Assembly (NCBI GenBank): GCA_963281255.1
Contig: OY725489.1
Location: forward strand, 4,402,001 to 4,466,000
Length of the DNA: 64,000 nucleotides
From: Aphrocallistes beatrix
Lineage: Eukaryota; Porifera; Hexactinellida; Sceptrulophora; Aphrocallistidae
Direction: 5' to 3'
Shown: positions 12,021 through 21,801 of the stretch, one piece after another
Layout: each line of letters starts with the position of its first letter
Numbering within the stretch: the stretch's first letter is position 1
Notes under the pieces: generated by a model
Told to the model about the DNA's origin: nothing
Database searches by the model: none
What the model saw: only the letters and a program-made list of their open reading frames with translations
Position numbers and translations under genes: made by a program

Positions 12021-12531
12021 GTGCCAGTATAACGATATAACATCCAGCTGGATGTCTGTGGTGAACTGTTAGCCTTCAGTGGTGTTCAGGGGCAAAGCTC
12101 CCCGATCCCATTTTCCTCTATAATATTCACTGACTGTACATTCAAATAGCACTAGAAACTGAATGTACTTAATAAAAACAAGATACAATCGTTCTCTACT
12201 GGTAAAATATGCATGTTTAAAATGAATCGCAATTTACAACAATATAGTATATATAATAAACCATATCTTTACACCTAGATATATACACATTTTACACTTT
12301 TTGGAGGTAGTTCAAACAGATGACATATACGTATATGCTTTCAATAGCTCATGTATGATTTTCGAGGGTCCATAATAAATTGGTTGTTCGTTTTAGTGTG
12401 CTTCCTAGACTATTTTATAGGATCTATGATTCTATATAAAATTATAGGTGTACAGTTCTAAAATGGGTGATGGTGTCCGCCTGCCGGCCGTCCGTTTGAC
12501 GTCCTCTGGCAACAGTTTAAAAGATAATGAC
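12021..12531. repeat. Giant palindrome, block 3, left arm
   Basis: This block is the inverted partner of 23116-25111. It pairs 12021 with 25111 and 12531 with 23116; the partner is longer only because a Tc1 element was inserted there at 23231-24718. Identity looks like about 97 percent by eye. It contains no gene. Its left end abuts the stretch 4195-12020, which is missing from the right arm. Confidence 0.85.
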
Positions 12532-13082
12532 GCGTATTTTCAATGAAAACTCGCTATCTTGGGAATAGAGGGAGATAGGATAAAACATATGACTGATAAA
12601 AGGTTCAGTATTGAATTTATATTGAGTGGATTATGATTAGTCAGTAAAATCGAAAACGCACGTCATCATTTCTTTATTTGCTCTATATTTCGTAAATAAC
12701 TGGGCGCATAAGTGAATATGTGATTGATGGTATTTTTATTAAGGATAACTCTACAACGATATGTTATTTTTATCATGATGACGCATGCTGAGTCAGCAAA
12801 ATCGAAAATCAGTATCGGTGTTACTTTAGCAGCGGATTCGCCGTGTAGCACTTAAATGTTAATAACTTTATGAATTTAGGTTCGATTTGAAATCTGATGA
12901 TATCATCGTGTGGAGGAGGTCTGGACGTTTCATAATCTCAGTTTAAATCCCGAAATATCAAGTGATGACTTAGCAATTTACCTTTTAATTTTTGACATGC
13001 TTTTCTTGAATATCTCAAGAGTTATACGAGCTATCGAATCTATCTTAGACACATACGTATGTGCCCCAGGTTTGGACGTTTA

Positions 13083-13570
13083 GGGAGCACGACAACTCGC
13101 AACAAATCTGATTGGTCAAATTATAAGGAAAGTAAATTTATTTTTCCAAATTTATCATAAAACTGAAATACGTAATAATGATAATAATAATAGCTAGTAT
13201 TTCTATACTAGCTTAGTCAGTCCCCATGCTGAAATGGTGTGCTGCACCTCTTAAGAATTCTAGTCTGGGGCGGTGTAGATAGCTCCCAACTAATGACTCA
13301 AGGCATTTTCATTAGCTTGTGAGGTTAGGAACGGATTGAATTGGAAAGTGAAAGGAAGCGTTTTAATTTGGATCAAATTGAAAGTGATCTGAGGCATTTT
13401 CATTGCCCTGTGGGGAGTACAGTGAGCTTTTAAGGTTGGAATGTGTCTATATGAGAGAGAAAGCAATCAGGTTTGTTACGAGTTGTCGCGTTGCGAGTTG
13501 TCGCTGTTGCGAGATGTCTGTTGCGAGTTGCCGTGATGCCAGTTGTCGTGTTACGAGTTGTCGTGCTTCC
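13083..13570. mobile_element. Array-ended foldback, copy 1
   Basis: It is inserted in the left arm of the larger foldback and is flanked by the 9-bp direct repeat GGACGTTTA (13074-13082, 13571-13579). The left end is GGGAGCACGACAACTCGCAA. The right end is an inverted array of about six 15-bp units of the type CGACAACTCGCAACA (13477-13570). The unit resembles those of the elements at 27738-29098 and 32099-32632. No coding capacity. Confidence 0.82.
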
Positions 13571-14239
13571 GGACGTTTATGTAGTTAAATTTTAAGTCGA
13601 TAAGCTAAGATTTATCAAATTTATGGTCGATTCAATTTTTCATAGTTCATAAGTGTTTCTTTAGCAGCGGATTCGCTGTGTCGCACTTAAATGCTAATAA
13701 CTTTATGAATTTAGATCCGATTTGAAATCTAATCATACCAACGTGTAAAGGAAGTCTGGACGTTTGTGTTGTTAAATTTTGAAGCTAATAAGTTAAATTG
13801 GTAAATTTGTGGTTGGTTCAATTTTTTACTGGTTTGACTGGCACACAAGTGTTAGAGGCGGATTCGAAGTCACACTTAATCGCTTATAACTCGAAAAGTA
13901 TTCGTTCTAGATCAAGAATATTTATAGCAGTGGAAGGAAGAGAGTTGGTGTAATTCATTTTTAAGTTTAATTTTTACATTTTTACAAAATGAGTGTGACA
14001 CATCAAATTTCGGTCTCAGTTTTTGATTAATATCTCGTGAAATATTTATGATACAAACCTTTCCTTTCAACTATGTTAATTTCAGCCTGGTATATTTTGT
14101 GTTTCTAATTTCAATTTAAAATATTAATTTTTGAACGAATTATTAATATTTTAATTTTAATTTTAATAATGTGATATCACCGGAGGTGTATTCATCAGTA
14201 GTAATATCTACTTTTAATCACACCAGATCATATTTTTTG

Positions 14240-14316
14240 TTTAGCACCTCACCCAGATTCTAAACCTCCTGAGAACATATTAGCATGGAACGGGGGTATA
14301 TAATTCTAAAACCTTT
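14240..14316 (+). repeat. SINE 3'-end fragment
   Basis: This segment from GTTTAGCACCTCAC to GGGGGTATATAATTCT matches, in the opposite orientation, the end of the tRNA-derived SINE at 20115-20040. It is read as a solitary 3' fragment of that family inside the foldback element. Confidence 0.6.
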
Positions 14317-15634
14317 GACTTTTTAACTTTAATGTTTAGGTTGGCCGTTCCTAGCAACGGCCATGAATGTTGAAAAATTCTGATCTCCAAATTTTGGAGT
14401 AACCATATCGAGTGAGCCCTTGTTCTTCTCGGCTAGGTTCAGCGAGTACGAATATGCTATTTAGAACGCTCTAATATCTCATATGTGGAATATATGAAGG
14501 TTTTGTGGTATGCCTTAGTGGCAAGTATAGTTTAATGTGATAAAGCCTTCATATATTCCACATATGAGATATTAGAGCGTTCTAAATAGCATATTCGTAC
14601 TCGCTGAACTTAGCCGAGAAGAACAAGGGGTCACTCGATATAATAAATATTTCACGAGATATTAACCAAAAACTGAGACCGAAATTTGATGTGCCACTAC
14701 TAACTCATTCTGTAAAAATTTAAAAATTAAACTTAAAAATGATTTACACCAACTCTCTTCCTTCCACTGGTATAATTATTTTTGATCTAAAACGAATACT
14801 TTTCGAGTTATAAGCGATTAAGTGTAACTTCGAATCCTAACACTTGTGTGCGAGCCAAACCAGTAAAATTGAACCAACCCCAAATTCACCAATTTTAACT
14901 TTTTCAAAATTAAACAACACAAACATCCAGCCTTCCTCTACACGTTGGTATGATTAGATTTCAAATCGGATCCAAATTCATAAAGTTATTAGAATTTAAG
15001 TGCGACACTGCGAATCCGCTGCTAAATAACATTTATGAACTATGAAAAATTGAATCGACCATAAATTTGATAAATCGTAACTTATCGACTTAAAACTTTA
15101 ACTACATAAACGTCCATGCCTAGAGCACATTAGTGTTAAGATAGATTCGATAGCTCGTATAACTTTTGAAATATTCAAGAAAAGCGTGTCAAAAATTAAA
15201 AGGTAAATTGCTAAGTCATCACTTGATATTTCGGGATTTAATCTAAGATTATGAAACGTCCAGACCTCCTCCACACGATGATATCATCAGATTTCAAATC
15301 AGACCTAAATTCATAAAGTTATTAACATTTAAGTGCGACACGGCGGATCCGCTGTTGAATCCACTGCTAAAGTAACACCCATAAAATAGGTAGTTTTCAT
15401 TGCATCAACTTGAAAATTATACTGGAGGTAGCCCTATTCAATTCGTAAGTCAATATGTCTTAGCATTGCAGACCTAATTAATTTTCAAGATACATCATTA
15501 TTGATTGATTGATTACTTTGTTTTTGTTAATTTGATGCGTAGTTTAATGTTTATTAAATGTCAGATAGCAAAGATTGCATTTCTTTATCATACTTCGAAG
15601 TTATTTTCCCTAGCTTTCTCATTTATATCTTGAA

Positions 15635-15994
15635 ATGGTTTCCCACACCCAAAATGATATGCTCCGAAGAATAGAATCCCTCGAAAACAATTATAAAGTT
15701 CAGGGAAATGATATTGAAAATTTGAAGACATCTTCATCTTCGTTAGAGTTTTCCAAATTATATTTGGAAAAACAGGAATGGCTCTTCGAAAAGAATAGGA
15801 TGGAAGCTCGTTTGGAATCTTGTGAGGGTATAATAAAAGATTTACTAAAGGAGATTGTACAATTGAATAAAATTACTCATGCTCTAGAATCGAGATTAGA
15901 TGCTCAAAGACAGACGATTCATATTTTGTTTAAGGTTGGCCTTTCCTATGAGAATATTGTTTTTAATCAAAAATCAACCAAAAGACCTTTTTAA
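15635..15994 (+). CDS. Coiled-coil protein fragment, possible host exon
   Basis: This is a 119-codon open frame from ATG. Residues 1-100 are rich in E, K, L and Q with heptad-like spacing (DMLRRIESLENNYK, WLFEKNRMEARLESCEG, LLKEIVQLNKITHALESRL), predicting a coiled coil. No family is recognised. A pyrimidine tract and CCCTAG lie just upstream (about 15604-15612) and could be a splice acceptor, so this may be one exon. From 15932 the frame reads into the end of a piggyBac-like element, so its last 20 or so codons are not original. It could also be a transposon accessory protein or a chance frame. Confidence 0.4.
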   Translation: MVSHTQNDMLRRIESLENNYKVQGNDIENLKTSSSSLEFSKLYLEKQEWLFEKNRMEARLESCEGIIKDLLKEIVQLNKITHALESRLDAQRQTIHILFKVGLSYENIVFNQKSTKRPF

Positions 15995-16092
15995 CCATTT
16001 TTAGATACCTTAAAGGGGTTCTAAACCTCAATTTCGATTTTCAGAATTACAAAGCCAATATTTTTCCACTTAGAGCCACTTGAACCACCTGG

Positions 16093-16452
16093 GGCCTTAT
16101 TCACTAAGAAAACTTAAGATTTGCTTAACTTTTGAATCTTCAAAATTAGAAGAGATTTTTAAAGAATTCAAATAGATTGCATACTCTATTAATTTTAAGT
16201 GGTACAATTGAAATGCTTGACAAATTTTGACTCATTTGGTGAACTTTTCAGAAAGTTACGTAATATTTTAAGTTAAGTATGACATCACGAATATTTCGAG
16301 AGTGACTTGGAATATTTCCAGTATTTAGCTAGTTTAAATTTCTATTGGTATCATTGAACATCTATTTACCCAAATCGTAATGCAACTCAAAATTTTCACT
16401 ATATAAAGTTATATAAAGTTAAGCAAATCTTAAGTTTTCTTAGTGAATGGCC
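16093..16452. mobile_element. GGCC-ended MITE with 5-bp duplication
   Basis: The ends GGCCTTATTCACTAAGAA and the inverted TTCTTAGTGAATGGCC are followed inward by matching AACTTAAGATTTGCTTAAC stretches. CCTGG flanks both sides (16088-16092, 16453-16457). Copy B of the host element shows the empty site as a single CCTGG in CACCTGGTG, which confirms the insertion and the duplication. Superfamily unknown; Harbinger-like ends are possible. Confidence 0.82.
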
Positions 16453-16614
16453 CCTGGTGTCGCCCAAAGAAGGACACATTTTTGTATCATATCAATAACT
16501 TCTTTAAACAATGTCAGATCATAATTTTGATGCTAAATTCATGATCAGCATTAAATTTCCAACAATTTGATATATATATTGGACACATTCGGAGAAATTT
16601 TTTTACTGCGGGTC

Positions 16615-16661
16615 CCTAGCAACGACCAGGAATGTGAAAAAATTCCTGACCGTTGCTATGC
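16615..16661. repeat. CCTAGCAACGGCC hairpin MITE core
   Basis: The sequence CCTAGCAACGACCAGGAATG folds back on TTCCTGACCGTTGCTATG. The same hairpin core is seen at 48816-48862 and 39071-39118, and single arms near 14350 and 29992-30040. Flanking motifs (ATATATTGACCATATTTGG) recur around each copy, so this is a small MITE family. Confidence 0.7.
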
Positions 16662-17630
16662 ACGGACATCCAAAAGATTCTCTAACTATGGTCAATATAC
16701 ATATCAAATTGCTGGAAATTCAATGAGGAACACGAATTGAGGATTCAAATAATGATTTGACACGGTTAAAAAAAGTTATTGATCTTTGATTCCGGCGGAC
16801 ACTATTGTATGTGGCTATTTTTGGGGGCCTAGCCATCAATGACCACTTATTCACACTTTTGACGGTAAAAATTTTCCATATGCCATATTTTGAAGTTTAG
16901 TACAGCTATAAGTTGTCGAATATGGATATTTGTATGCTATTTAATAATCTAAAGCAGTTATATACGGATGGATATTGAGGGGCATATATAAATATTTTTT
17001 AAAACCTATTTTCTGGGACTTGTTTTTGAGCAATTATAAAGTTGATAACTTTTTGAAAATTCAACCTAGGGACGAAAACTCAACGGTTTCTGATAGATCT
17101 CAAAGAGTAGAACATAATGAACAGACAGAATTTTGATATTAGGACTAAAAAGCGAATTATAAAAAAAATAGTGTCAACATTACTAAAAATAAAATACCTC
17201 GGGTGTTTTGGTGTGAATTTTTAACAATTTTCAAAATTTCAAAAATCTGTCTGTTCATTAGTTAGATTATCGATTTATGAATGAATTTGAAAAGTTTCTA
17301 AAAGATTGTAAGAATATTGTTTCATATTTTTTCCTTGTAAAAATTTTTTAAAAAATTTTTTTATCTGTTGCATTATTTCAATTATTAATGCAGTTTTGCA
17401 GATAACTCTGCGATTCAAATCTGCACTGAAAAAATTAAATGAATCGGTTGAAAAAAAAAGTCAAAAGTTAGCAATTATAGGAAAGGCCAACCTTTTCCCC
17501 TTATCATGGTATTCTCCATTTTAAGCTTTGAATAATTTTAAACATGTTTATTTATTAATTAGATAATTTATTATATTCAATCATTCGGTTCCATAAAATA
17601 ATATTATATTCATAATCAATTATATCATTA

Positions 17631-18175
17631 ACAAGCGCGCTTCGCTTGCTTGCGCTGCGCGGCTGGCGGACACTTTGTGTCCGCCGGAGGCTCCCTTCGG
17701 TCGCCTGGAGGTGACATTGGTTACTTATAAGGGAGATATCATCTCTAAATATGTCCATCTTAGTTTTAAAATCGATATCACTCGAAAATCACCAAATTTG
17801 TCAATTTAAAATTTTTGGATGCGTAATGATTACGTCATAACAAAGTGATGAGTCATCATTTTTGATGATAGTTGCATCATATGTGAGGCATGTTAGTATA
17901 CATATTCTATTAAAATTTCAGTCTTCTATCTCATATAATGGCTGAGTTATGCCCGAATAACTGTGTTGCTTAACTTTTAAAAATGTGACAATGACGTCAT
18001 AATTCCATGATGAGTCGACATTTTCGTCTGAGCTCAGAACTTACTTGAGCCATAGCCAAAAGACTCCCACATGCCAAAAATTAGCTTTCTATGACCTGCA
18101 GTTTCTTCAATCAATTCTATGCAGATATAAATATATATATATACACATTGATCGAGTTTTAATAGTAAGGATTAC
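17631..18175 (+). repeat. Hairpin repeat family (Rep-H), copy 2
   Basis: This is the best-preserved copy. It has a perfect hairpin GGCGGACAC-TTT-GTGTCCGCC (17665-17685), then CGGAGGCTCCCTTCGGTCGCC, an AT-rich body, and a tail with a TA microsatellite and TCGAGTTTTAATAGTAAGGAT. The same tail sequence occurs at about 40116-40143 without the head. No coding sequence. Confidence 0.72.
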
Positions 18176-18356
18176 CGCGCTAGTTACATGCAGTTAAGCC
18201 CTCTTTGATACTATGAAAATATGCTCAGCTATTGATTTGTGACTTATATTTTGTATCCAATGTATACATCAATATCACTCTATTCTTGGAAATTGCATTA
18301 TTGAAAATGATAATTTTATCAAACAGAATCCAGTTGTTATAGTATAAATATTGCCA

Positions 18357-18511
18357 ATACTTACCTCCAGAATATTAGTTAAATCCTTATAAATCTGTAG
18401 AATATCAGTGTCATTTAGACTTCGTTGCGAAATGGTGTTTGAAACCACACTATTTGATAAACTTTAGGATGCACGCGTATCGGCTTCCTCCCAATAAACC
18501 CGTTAATGCAT
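18357..18511 (-). repeat. Giant palindrome, block 4, left arm (ends at a splice-donor motif)
   Basis: Its reverse complement matches 21555-21714. In both copies the similarity stops at GGAG|GTAAGTAT, a strong 5' splice-site consensus, and the sequence beyond is unrelated. This suggests a duplicated first exon or leader facing outward on both arms, but no transcript can be shown from sequence. Confidence 0.6.
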
Positions 18512-18550
18512 AGAGTTACAATAACCACTAGTTAATGACTATTGTACATA

Positions 18551-19309
18551 GGGCATTCCAAAAGTTCTCGTCCCAAATCTGTATCTCGAATGAGAGTGAA
18601 AATAGGATATTTTCAATTTGTCCATTGTATTCCTTAAGGGATCAGCTTCCAATTTATACATTGGTTTATTTTAAAAGGACAATTATTGTGGTTCCTATAA
18701 TAGATTTTTGTGCATCGGTTTAGGGCACTGTCGAAAATTTGGAATATTCCCATTGAAAATGGCTTAAAACTAAATTTGGAGAATAAAAGTTGTGAAAATC
18801 GTAGAATAAGGTCATTAAAAGGTGAAATAATTAAGAACCAATGTGAAGAAGTAATCGGGAGGTGTTCAACATTATTGCTCGTGTTGAAAAAATATCATGC
18901 CACTTTTAGTGGATTTTTTGCCAATTTTCGCCACTCAAAAAGTGGGACAAAAATGGTAGTAAACCCACTTCAAAACACAATTATTCCTTCAGCCTCAAAC
19001 TATAATACTTCAGATAATTCAATCTATATGTTATTTGATGCGTAGAATTGGATGGCGGGATCAGTTTTAATCTAAATCTGCTCAGAACTGAAATATATCA
19101 AAGGGAACCCCAAAAATCACGTTCAAAGGCAGTGCCCTAAACCGATGCACAAAAATCTAATATAAGTACCACAATAATTGTCTTTTTAAAATAAACCAAT
19201 ATATAAATTGGAAGCTGATCCCTTAAGGAATACAATGGACAAATTGAAAATATCCCATTTTCACTCTTATTAGAGATACATATTTGGGACGAGAACTTTT
19301 GGAATACCC
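18551..19309. mobile_element. Mariner-type MITE with ~185-bp inverted ends
   Basis: The ends GGGCATTCCAAAAGTTCTCG and CGAGAACTTTTGGAATACCC are flanked by TA (18549-18550, 19310-19311). The inverted repeats extend about 185 bp (to about 18735 and from about 19125). Open frames here are mirror images of each other from the two repeats and are not genes. It abuts the truncated 5' end of the neighbouring mariner. Confidence 0.85.
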
Positions 19310-19329
19310 TATGTAATTTATAAGTTAAC

Positions 19330-20036
19330 TTGTTTTGTTGGTTCCATGATGACCCTCGTCCAGGTCGTCCAAATTCCTCGAATACCGGCAGCAATATCGA
19401 GTGGATCCAAAAAATTTTGGACGAGGAAAGACGAATAACCCTGCGAGAGTTACAAGAGAGGGTTGGTATATTGAAAGCCACACTACACTCGATTATCACT
19501 GAAGATCTGGAAATGTCGAAGGTAACTGCGTGTTGGGCTCCAAAACTTTTCAAAAGAACAAAAGCGGAAAGGTTCAGAGTTAGCAAATAATTACTTCCAA
19601 GATACAAGGCAGAGGAAGACTTTTGGATCGTATAGTAACGGGGGATGAAACTTGGTTCCATTATTATGAACCAGAGAGCAAAACTCAATCGAAGCAGTGG
19701 AAGAGACGTGATGAACCTGTACCCATCAAGGTAAAATCAGCCGCAAAATCAGCAGGGAAGAGAATGGCAACAGCATTTTGGGATATGGAAGGAATTTTAC
19801 ATTTCGACTGGTTGCCTGAGAAGACCACCATTAAACGTGAGAGGCGATGCAAGTTGACACGTGGCGTATTGCTGCAACATGACAACGCAAGGCCCCATGT
19901 AAGCTCCAATACAATGGCTGCAATTGACGACTTAGGATTCGAATGCCTCCCTCATCCCCCGAATAGTCCAGACCTGGCTCCAGGCGACTACTGCCTGTTT
20001 GGAGAGATGAAGAGACCCCTTCGAGGGAAAGTTTAA
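19330..20036 (+). pseudogene. Mariner DD34D transposase (broken)
   Basis: The gene encoded the enzyme that cuts and pastes mariner DNA at TA sites. The first open part (19330-19590) has DDPRPGRP, the paired-type helix-turn-helix stretch RRITLRELQERVGILKATLH and the VTACWAPKLF motif. The second (19623-20036) has the first catalytic Asp in VTGDETWFHYYEPESK and the second and third in HDNARPH and SPDLAPGDYCLF, with 34 residues between the last two. A frame break near 19590 separates the two parts, the N-terminus is missing, and the SINE ends the frame after KRPLRGK. More of the C-terminus lies beyond the SINE. Confidence 0.88.
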
Positions 20037-20432
20037 AAGTTTTTAGATATATATACCCCCCGAATCCATGCTAATATGTTCTCAGGGGGTTTACAATCTG
20101 AGTGAGGTGCTAAACCTACTGATAGTTGCTGAATGTGTACATGCGGCGTGTCTGTATGCATTTGATGGTGTCTGTGCACATGATAGCGTGTTACAGAGAA
20201 AAACTCGGCTAACAGTAGGCAAGAAAAATAGCACCTGACTTAACTCTACCTTTAAATGAGATGACATCCTTAGTGCTTTCAGCTCACTAAGGTTCTGCAA
20301 GAGTGTAAGCTCAGATTACATAACCGAAGCAATGTAATTGAAAGTAAAATGCAAATGACTAGATCGAGGTTAGAACCCGCGACCTAAGTCTTGGTATTCA
20401 AACGCCCTAACCACTGCACCACCCAAGCAGAT
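20037..20432 (-). mobile_element. tRNA-derived SINE
   Basis: On the minus strand the element starts GGGTGGTGCAGTGGTTAGGG (A-box-like, about 20427-20408) with GCGGGTTCTAACCTCG (B-box-like, about 20380-20364). That is the internal promoter layout of a tRNA-related SINE transcribed by RNA polymerase III. A body with GAAAGCACTAAGGATGTCAT follows. The tail contains GCACCTCACTCAGATT and a GGGGGGTATATATATCT end, shared with 14240-14316. It lies within the mariner transposase gene. Confidence 0.7.
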
Positions 20433-20538
20433 GGATTTTAAACGGCTGGAGTACGAAATAAAACAGTGGGAAAAGGAACCACTAAAGAATTCTATACCAC
20501 TGGACTAGAAAAGTTACCGGAACGATAGAAACGATATA

Positions 20539-21096
20539 CAGTGGAACCTCAGAATTACGGCCACCCATGGGATCAAAAAATATGGTCGTAATTTCGGGGT
20601 GGTCGTATTTATGAAACTTTGTAACCTATTAACTATTGTATTTGGTTTACCAATATTATATTTTTCTGCCAATTGACGCTGGCATTGACCAGAAGAGTTT
20701 TTAATAAGTTCAATTTTCTTCTGGAGAGTAAGATCATTTCGTTTATTCGTGGCCATCAATGCGTGCTACTAATAATTTACTTTGATTTTTCTTTACAATA
20801 TATACTATTGAAACGAGATTGTTATTTGTTTGTCAAATCATCATTTTTACTATTGATCAAGATTTGGAAAAATGGAAAATGGATTTAAGTAGTAATTACA
20901 TAATTTGGACGTTATTTCTGGGGTTGAAAATACGGTTTCGTTTCAGAACAATGGTCGTAATTCTGAATAGTGGGGTGGTCGTTATTTTGAAATTAATTAA
21001 TACTACAGTTAATGAGTAATGGACGGGACTTTAAAAAGTGGTCGTAATATCGGTGTGGTCGTTATTCTGAGGTGGTCGAAAAGCGAGGTTCCACTG
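20539..21096 (-). mobile_element. Tigger/pogo element with transposase N-terminus
   Basis: The ends CAGTGGAACCTCAGAATTAC and the inverted GAGGTTCCACTG are flanked by TA (20537-20538, 21097-21098). On the minus strand, 20759 to about 20600 reads MMATNKRNDLTLQKKIELI, QCQRQLAEKYNIGKPNT and so on. This is the Psq-type helix-turn-helix start of a Tigger transposase. The rest of the gene is deleted, so this is an internally deleted copy. It sits in the 3' part of the mariner. Confidence 0.83.
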
Positions 21097-21233
21097 TATA
21101 AAGAAAGTTAAAGGGGGAATATATGGAAATATTTGATAATGAATTGTATGTTTCGTATATGTTTATATGTTTAAGTATATTTTTACTTTATAAATTATGA
21201 AAAAAGTCTCAATATTTATTGAACAACCCATGT

Positions 21234-21554
21234 ACCATTTGAAATTTATTTATGGGTGAAAATACACATTTCTGCAATAATCAAATTATAGTTGAATTAA
21301 TAGAAAGACATTATTTTCACAAATAATCGAATAAAAAGATTGTTTTATAGAAGTTCCGATATTGGGACATTTTCTGGGTGAGCTTCAATGATAAAAGGAC
21401 AAAATTTATCGGAAAAAAATTATGCTAAAAGGAGAATCTGAAATAGGGCAAATATATTAGGACATTTTTATATATTTATTAGGACACTATAGGCAAGGTC
21501 TCTATAAGTACTTTTTCTATATAGCTTGAAGAAATGATTCGTAACCAAGCATGT
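21234..21554. other. AT-rich spacer near palindrome centre
   Basis: No gene, repeat or element was recognised. Together with 18512-18548 this is probably the original single-copy spacer at the palindrome's centre before elements inserted. Confidence 0.4.
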
Positions 21555-21714
21555 TAATGCATAAACGGGTTTATGGGGAGGTCGCCAGTGGCGTGCAACC
21601 TAGAGTTTAAACTAATAGTGTCGTTTCAAACACCATTTCGCAAGGAAGTCTAAATGACACAATTATATTCTACACATTACATAATGATTTAACTAATGTT
21701 TTGGAGGTAAGTAT
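21555..21714 (+). repeat. Giant palindrome, block 4, right arm; possible leader exon
   Basis: This is the inverted partner of 18357-18511. It ends in GGAGGTAAGTAT at 21703-21714. A possible acceptor (pyrimidine-rich stretch then TTGTTTTAG, about 21780-21790) lies just before the ATG at 21802. A short intron of about 80 bases between a leader exon and the Tc1-type transposase is therefore plausible. Confidence 0.55.
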
Positions 21715-21801
21715 GCTATGAAAATATGGCTTAGTATTTTTTTGGTTTCGTATCTTTTACCCTCATTCATAAATTACTTAGTTGTTTTAGCGTTCGATAA
21801 T

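Larger units (their letters stand above)
12818..15382. mobile_element. Large foldback element with long inverted ends
   Basis: The ends are GTGTTACTTTAGCAGCGGAT and an inverted partner ending CTGCTAAAGTAACAC. The arms are built of diverged sub-repeats, each with GCACTTAA..TAATAACTTTATGAATT (12840-12880, 13680-13720) and a related one near 13860. The inverted counterparts are at 15300-15350, 14940-15030 and 14790-14830. At the centre, 14429-14503 and 14546-14620 are almost perfect inverted copies with about a 42-base loop. A second foldback is inserted at 13083-13570. No open frame of note, so it is non-autonomous. Confidence 0.78.
15932..17494. mobile_element. piggyBac-like non-autonomous element A
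   Basis: The ends are AAGGTTGGCCTTTCCTAT and its inverted partner. A diverged second copy, inverted, is at 47965-49187. If the element is taken as GGTTGG...CCAACC, the left flank is TTAA, the usual piggyBac target; the right flank here is TTTT, while copy B has TTAA on both sides. It is AT-rich with no transposase. It has been hit by a MITE at 16093-16452 and carries a hairpin MITE near 16615-16661. Confidence 0.7.
19312..21233 (+). mobile_element. Mariner element, truncated and twice interrupted
   Basis: A DD34D mariner lacks its 5' part, which is cut at the MITE 18551-19309. It is interrupted by a SINE at about 20037-20432 and a Tigger at 20539-21096. The transposase C-terminus (FYTTGLEKLPER) resumes between them at about 20487-20525. 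The 3' end is probably the GAACAACCCATGTA motif near 21220-21233. Nesting order: mariner first, then SINE and Tigger. Confidence 0.78.

Noticed and set aside
18535-19688. Pair of similar frames on opposite strands
   Set aside because: They are mirror translations of the 185-bp inverted repeats of the MITE at 18551-19309.
20360-20427. tRNA gene on the minus strand
   Set aside because: A- and B-box-like sequences are present, but the cloverleaf is poor and it continues into a SINE body with a tail repeated at 14240.
18357-21714. Spliced-leader RNA genes (GGAGGTAAGTAT ends)
   Set aside because: A spliced-leader RNA would stay conserved past the donor into its Sm-site half; here similarity stops at the donor.
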